Source: Poa pratensis
Taxonomy: Eukaryota > Streptophyta > Magnoliopsida > Poales > Poaceae
Length of the DNA stretch: 64,000 nucleotides
Reading direction: 5' to 3'
Assembly: GCA_947311845.1 (NCBI GenBank)
Contig: CAMZMU010000055.1
Location: 18,166,877 to 18,230,876, forward strand
Shown here: positions 59,098 through 64,000 of the stretch, piece by piece
Position numbering within the stretch: the stretch's first letter is position 1
Layout: each line of letters opens with the position of its first letter
The notes under the pieces: model-generated
The model's database searches: none
What the model was told of the DNA's origin: nothing
What the model saw: the letters and a program-made list of their open reading frames with translations, nothing else
Made by a program: the position numbers and the translations under genes

Positions 59098-59704
59098 CAC
59101 CAATAATCACTTAGCGGCGACAAAGACAACAAGCATTAAACTAAATACACTTCGCGCATGTGAGACCTAGTACTTCTTTTTCACCGGAGTGCATATACCC
59201 TGGGCTATGACCAAACTCTATTATCAGCATGCCATCAACATACAAATTCATCCTAATTATTATATTTTAAACTCGCTCTTATTTGCTAATCTTTCTTTTT
59301 AGAGAATACGGGCTGCTCCCTGGATTCATTGCAAACAAATGTAACAAAATGGCGGAAATTAATCGACAGTTACAAAAAGTGTATTATAACATGTCTTAAT
59401 TATCCTATTACAATCCTAGGATTATTTTAGTCCGAATGTCGAAACTGGATCATAACTGAAGAATTTCGGAGATCTTGATTGATACGACGATGTGCTAGAT
59501 GTAGACGACTCGTGCCAGTTCATTATCAGTAGTTGGCAATGCGGTTCGTCAGCCATCCACCTACCATCAATATGTAAACTCTGGACTTTGCAAGTTGTCT
59601 GTGTTTGTGTTCCATTTTCATGATGAATTGCAGCACCAACGCTTGTTGTGCATGATTGCATAGAATTTGCCATGAATGTATACAAGGCTGGTCCAATGTA
59701 AATT
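59098..59704. other. Intergenic DNA, possibly a decayed retroposon
   Basis: The T-rich start TTTCTTTTTAGAGAATACGG near 59290 resembles a minus-strand retroposon tail. The 87-codon minus frame 59422-59685 has no recognised domain. Confidence 0.3.
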
Positions 59705-60335
59705 TGGGTCCGGGACGAATAAAAAATATATAATTTTTACTAAACTTTTATACATATCAAGATCTTATTTTAGCATATTACCGTATTACAAGTATTAAAT
59801 TTTCTATTTGTTGACATATTTTAACCACATAACCGACTATTTACTAAATATTAGTTAGTACCAAATATCATTAAATGTATGAAACTATATTTTATAACAA
59901 AAATTGTTATATGACTTTTTTTGTACAATGCACAATCCATATAAATCAGTATTTATGGTAAAGATCTACAAAGAGTACGAACCAACAAGTATCTCAATAG
60001 AGATTTCTAGTGTATGATTAAGTAACCATATTTATGTAAATTTTTAAGTATAAACTGAACCAATAATATTGTTTATTGTTTTCTATTTTTTCGTGGTCAA
60101 AATTGTCTAGCAGGTCAGAATTTAACAATGTGTGCATGCTTTGTACTTGGATTAAACAACATTGTTAGAGTACTCACCAGTGAATAAAATGGTGTGGATT
60201 CTAGTAGGTTTGCATATGTAAAAAATATATTTAATGTGCTCGTATGCAATGTATTTGTTATCATCTGGTGTATACAAGTTCCCAACCAGTTTATGAAATC
60301 AAAGTATATTGCACAAAATTAAACATGTAAGTACT
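59705..60335 (+). repeat. AT-rich dispersed repeat, copy 2
   Basis: Collinear with 3240-3905 (see copy 1), diverged by many substitutions and small indels. No coding capacity. Confidence 0.6.
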
Positions 60336-61522
60336 TTCAAAGTGTATGGATTGAGCTGTATATATGTCACTTTTGCATTTTGTTTTTTGAAATTTACAGT
60401 CAAAGTTGTGTGTTGTTGAGCAGAAAACATCATTCATGCTTTCGGCTCCGTTTGGCACCTCAAATTTTCAAAACCAAATTATACCAATATTATTCTATTT
60501 CAGTGCATGGGTAGTCAATATATACTTCATTGTTTCTCCTTTCTCTGTTTTAGAAAAAGGAGGCTTGAGGGCTGGACCACCTTTCTCCTAGACATCTAAT
60601 ATACTTTTCCATTGATTTCTGTGAATACAGAGAATTTGATGTTTCATATGTACCATATATTGTAGCAACAATTAACATGTTCAGAACACCATGTTTCTTC
60701 TGGCTAACCCACCACGTAGCAATAGATTCATAGTCAATTCCAACTTGTAGTTTACTTATTTAAAAATCATTTGGAACGATAGGTTAGCAACAATAGAAGA
60801 AAAGAATATGTGGTGTGATGTTTCCAGATCGTACCAGAAAATGGAATTTTTAAGTCGTCAACATTTCTTATTTTGCCAGGTTATTCCTAGTCAGCAGGTG
60901 ATTGTTAATAAATAACCAAAGAACTACATGAATCCTGGGAAGCGCAGACCAGTTCCATATCGCATGGGTATGAATTTGTTTGATACCACCGTTATAAATA
61001 ATAGCATAAAAATTGATTGTGTATGATCTTTATGGATCAAACATCCAATCATGTTAATCATTCTCATCAGTGAAAAAACTACTGGAGTCAATATCTACTA
61101 GTTCAAACCAATGGTTCAATTTGTTTTCATCTACATGAGGCAATATTGATTAATCCGGTATATGTAAGTCGACTCGAATTTCCTATTGTTAGGAAAGTTC
61201 CCTAGAGGCAGCCTATTCCATGTTTATTCATAAAACATCTTTATACATGATTTGGTTGTCGAACCTCTTCCTTAATTTAGTTCAATATACAATATTGTCC
61301 TTAGTCGTTTGAGGTTGTGCTAGACACATATACTGCCGAGACTAATTTGTTAATACGGATGATGAGTAGGTTCTACTTGTCATGTGCATGGAGATGCTAA
61401 TCCTTCTTACACTAGGTGTGCTGAATAGTTGAGCGTGACATGCAGAAGTTTTATTTGAAAATTGAAACTACATGGGACTTCTTCTCCGAGTTTAGAAGGC
61501 ATACCTCAGATATGCACTACAC
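60336..61522. other. Intergenic DNA
   Basis: AT-rich; no gene or element end seen. Confidence 0.35.
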
Positions 61523-61661
61523 ACTCTGCTTTTGTTTTCTTTCGCCTTTGTACTTCTTGTACTCTCGTTCTAATCAATAAGAAAAGCAGGTCAGACTGCC
61601 TTTTCGTCAAATAAACTCTGCTTTTGTTTACCTAGTTTTTTTTTGAATTGTGTTTACCTAG
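61523..61661 (+). repeat. Ultra-short LINE tail plus a micro-insertion, each with target duplication
   Basis: ACTCTGCTTTTGTTT at 61523-61537 and 61615-61629 flanks a 77-bp insert that looks like the last bases of a LINE 3' end (CTAATCAATAAGAAAAGCAG, ending GTCAAATAA). Directly adjoining, TGTTTACCTAG at 61625-61635 and 61651-61661 flanks a 15-bp T-run plus GAATTG. Confidence 0.75.
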
Positions 61662-62139
61662 CTTTGGCAGTACAATTGAGACCCACGATATAATTAAGCT
61701 GCCATATAGGTTCTTACGGGAAAGCTCGAGGTATCAATCAGTGAGCACGTACTACTACTGTCAAAAGCAAAAACCAACTTGCAATGCGCGAATTGTAACA
61801 TAAATCTTGCTATGCTGATATCTAGCTGCCCATTCTACATATCTTCTACTATCGTTTGATCTGTGGTTTTGTACACTGCGGTTGTCTGCACCTCACCGGT
61901 ACGGACTACTACAGTACAGAAATCCCGAAACGGTCGAACGGCCGACGTCTCACTAATGCTGCTCCTGCTTGCTCGCCGCCGATCTGCGTCACGGCTGACC
62001 TCCCTCCCAATCATGTTGTCCACAAGTACGAGGCGCGGCCAACCATCACGTCGAACAAGAACACCGGTGATGCTCCAGCTGAACCTCCGCGCCGAAAGAG
62101 CGACCTCGTCTTCGCCGCCCGGCTACGTGGTAGCTAGAC
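61662..62139. other. Intergenic DNA with a GC-rich segment
   Basis: From about 61900 the sequence is GC-rich with overlapping open frames on both strands (for example 61863-62312 plus and 61835-62023 minus). None has a recognisable domain and none is supported as a gene. Confidence 0.35.
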
Positions 62140-62655
62140 GAATGGTGAGGCCGGGGCCGGTTCTGGTGCGAGGCCCCTGTCTGGTTGGCTCCGCCGCCAA
62201 CTGCTTCGGCTCTCTGCATCCTTGGTGCCCGCCATGTCCACGCAGGCCGCCGCGCGAGCCCCTGGTCTGCCGGCTTCCACGCTCCGGCCGGCTAGTGAGG
62301 CGTCGCCGTTAGCACGTGTGCTACGTGCGTGAGAGCGGGATGATGCATGGTCCCTGGGCTTGATGAGATAAACTGTTCCACGAGGCTAACTGGGAGCAGT
62401 GTCCTCCTGTCCATTGCGCCATCGATCCGTATTCAGTATTACTACTGGTCTGTGGTCACACGAGAAAGCCTCGATCCCTCCTCCTCCATCGATATCTCTA
62501 GCTTACCCATCAGGCAAGATACCATGGAACATGCCACACCGATACAAATCGATCGATGGGTCTACTGAGCCTGATGCCCTGATCATACATTGAACTTGCA
62601 CGGAGCGTGAGATACAAGCATCCCGATTACCTGGACCTGTTATCTGTTGCCTTCT
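62140..62655 (+). repeat. Second copy of the segment at 35.35-36.11 kb
   Basis: Ordered similarity described at the first copy. This copy lacks the Stowaway insertion and ends where the SINE fragment begins. Confidence 0.65.
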
Positions 62656-62659
62656 CGAC

Positions 62660-62760
62660 TTTTTTTTTTTTTTTGCGAAACACGGTACAACGCAGATGCT
62701 CACCGACACGCACATACACTCACCCCTATAAACGCACGCAAGTACATCCTACCCTATAAG
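62660..62760 (-). mobile_element. 5'-truncated Au-like SINE, minus strand
   Basis: T-run followed by GCGAAACACGGTACAACGCA, ACTCACCCCTATAAACGCAC and CATCCTACCCTATAAG, the reverse complement of the last 100 bp of the SINE at 4091-4384. Confidence 0.75.
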
Positions 62761-63009
62761 TACTGTACTATACGTGGAGACAACTGTACGGATTGGAGAC
62801 ATGCAGACAGCTACACAAGGGACTCTCGCGGTGTATTTTTTTAAGATAAAGACAATTAGTGCCCAGCCTTTAAATTACCCTGTGTCGCAAGATTTCCTAT
62901 AGAAATTTGTCCAAAAAAGGCATCGTATGCACATTTGGCCAGGTTTCTAGGACTTTCTGGATCTGCCACTTATTTTCATTGTTTATTACTCTGAATAGTG
63001 TTTTTTCAT
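62761..63009. other. Intergenic DNA
   Basis: Nothing recognised. Confidence 0.35.
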
Positions 63010-63400
63010 ATCAACTTCAATACTTGATATACAATTTTAACAACGAAAAAAGTAGTGGCATTGGTTCATTTTATATATAAATATGCATACTTAATTATGC
63101 ACTAGAAAGCCCTACTAGAATAGTTGTTTGTATTGTACATGGTTATCATAAATACTTATATGTTATATAGATTATGCATTATAGGAAAAGTAGTTTTAGA
63201 ATATACTTTTATCAAAGTAAATTTAATATATTTCAATAATATTCATTACAAAAAATACACCAACTAATATTTATTGATATTTGCAGTTATATGGTTAAAC
63301 TATGCGAAGAACGTAAAATTGTTTGTAATATTATAACATGCTAAAAACATCTAAAAGTATAAATTGTATAATTTTGAGTTGCCTAGGATGGTTATTTATC
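63010..63400 (-). repeat. AT-rich dispersed repeat, copy 3 (inverted, partial)
   Basis: The reverse complement contains TTTTAGCATGTTATAATATT, TAGTTTAACCATATAACTGC, AATATTAGTTGGTGT, AAGTATTTATGATAACC and TTTCTAGTGCATAA, which follow the order seen in copies 1 and 2. Confidence 0.55.
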
Positions 63401-64000
63401 CGAACGACCCTGACAAACAGTGATTATTTATGGTACTAGCTAGTTGGCTCAATCTGCACCACTACCAAGCTCACATGACTAGTAAAAACTAGTTGAACAA
63501 GATAGCAGAGGACTATATAATTTATAGACAACACAATGGATACCATGAATGAACTAGTAGCAACTGCATTGACAAATGAGTGGTTGTAAAATTGTGATAT
63601 AGTATTTTTTTTCTAAAACACAAATTTTCTCAACTAAATTTAGGTGTGCACTGATTTGAAAACTTGATTCGATCTCGAGCTTTTTTTCAGCAGCATCTCA
63701 TATCAACAACCGTGGACATATATATTTTTGACGGTAAATAAGTGTTATCAGTGGATCAGTTAGTTTGTTACAGAAACATTACTACCGGCCAAATAATGTG
63801 TTGGGCAAGAGCATATGAGATCGAGAGCCAATGTGAATTTTCGATTCCTTACTATATTTATTGATCCATCATTCTAATATTATACGATCCATTATACAGA
63901 TTAGAAGCATACCCGCTCGTTGAAGTGGGTCATTTTAGGAACTATATTGTGTGAACAAAAGGTATATGAGGTATGATATATTGTGCTGCCTAAAGTAATA
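63401..64000. other. Intergenic DNA
   Basis: AT-rich; no gene or element end seen up to the window edge. Confidence 0.35.

Noticed and set aside
61863..62312. A 149-codon plus-strand frame in a GC-rich patch
   Set aside because: Arginine/serine/proline-rich composition, overlapping frames on both strands, no domain, and its end lies in the duplicated segment.

Overview
The window is plant nuclear DNA, almost certainly from a grass of the wheat tribe (Triticeae: wheat, Aegilops, barley, rye). The clues are intron-containing genes with clear plant homologues, three intact Stowaway MITEs flanked by TA, a complete SINE resembling the Triticeae Au family, CACTA, Harbinger, hAT and Mutator-type DNA transposons, LINEs and LTR retrotransposons, many of them nested. 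No bacterial, organellar or viral gene was seen.

Real host genes are few. (1) 1-1400, plus: the 3' half of a WIP-type C2H2 zinc-finger transcription factor, cut by the window edge. (2) 18305-19474, minus: a GT29 sialyltransferase-like gene broken by about six small indels. (3) 23926-26840, minus: an intact five-exon SAM-dependent methyltransferase of 398 residues. (4) 26989-33266, plus: an intact nine-exon TAF12 (TFIID subunit 12, histone fold) of 600 residues. Genes 3 and 4 are head to head with only 148 bp between their start codons. (5) About 51.9-55.8 kb, plus: a possible unrecognised gene, of which only the last two or three exons read convincingly; its GC-rich upstream region is split by an LTR retrotransposon.

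The rest is transposon-rich. From 1.8 to 16.3 kb: Stowaway, SINE, non-LTR retroposons, a CACTA fragment with a nested retroposon, a 3.6-kb Harbinger element carrying a Myb-like ORF1 pseudogene and a nested 1305-bp solo LTR, and a foldback element. From 16.3 to 18.3 kb: duplicated 3' flank of the GT29 gene. From 20.5 to 23.2 kb: a deleted hAT element with an 8-bp target duplication and a poly-A retroposon with a 19-bp target duplication. From 33.7 to 36.5 kb: two Stowaways, a 1255-bp Mutator-type element and another MITE. From about 36.8 to 44.1 kb: a near full-length LINE. From 44.4 to 51.9 kb: a complete LTR retrotransposon with gag/protease remnants only. From 56.9 kb to the end: LINE tails, a degenerate MITE, an AT-rich dispersed repeat also present near 3.3 kb, and a SINE 3' fragment.

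The most unusual signals are (a) series of insertions of only about 13-20 bp, each an A-tail stub flanked by a 9-15-bp direct repeat; (b) a TAF12 coding exon that looks like a duplicated exon plus intron with an internal 33-bp coding minisatellite; (c) the very short divergent promoter; and (d) an unclassified AT-rich repeat family. Boundaries, repeats and splice sites were read by eye; no homology search was run.
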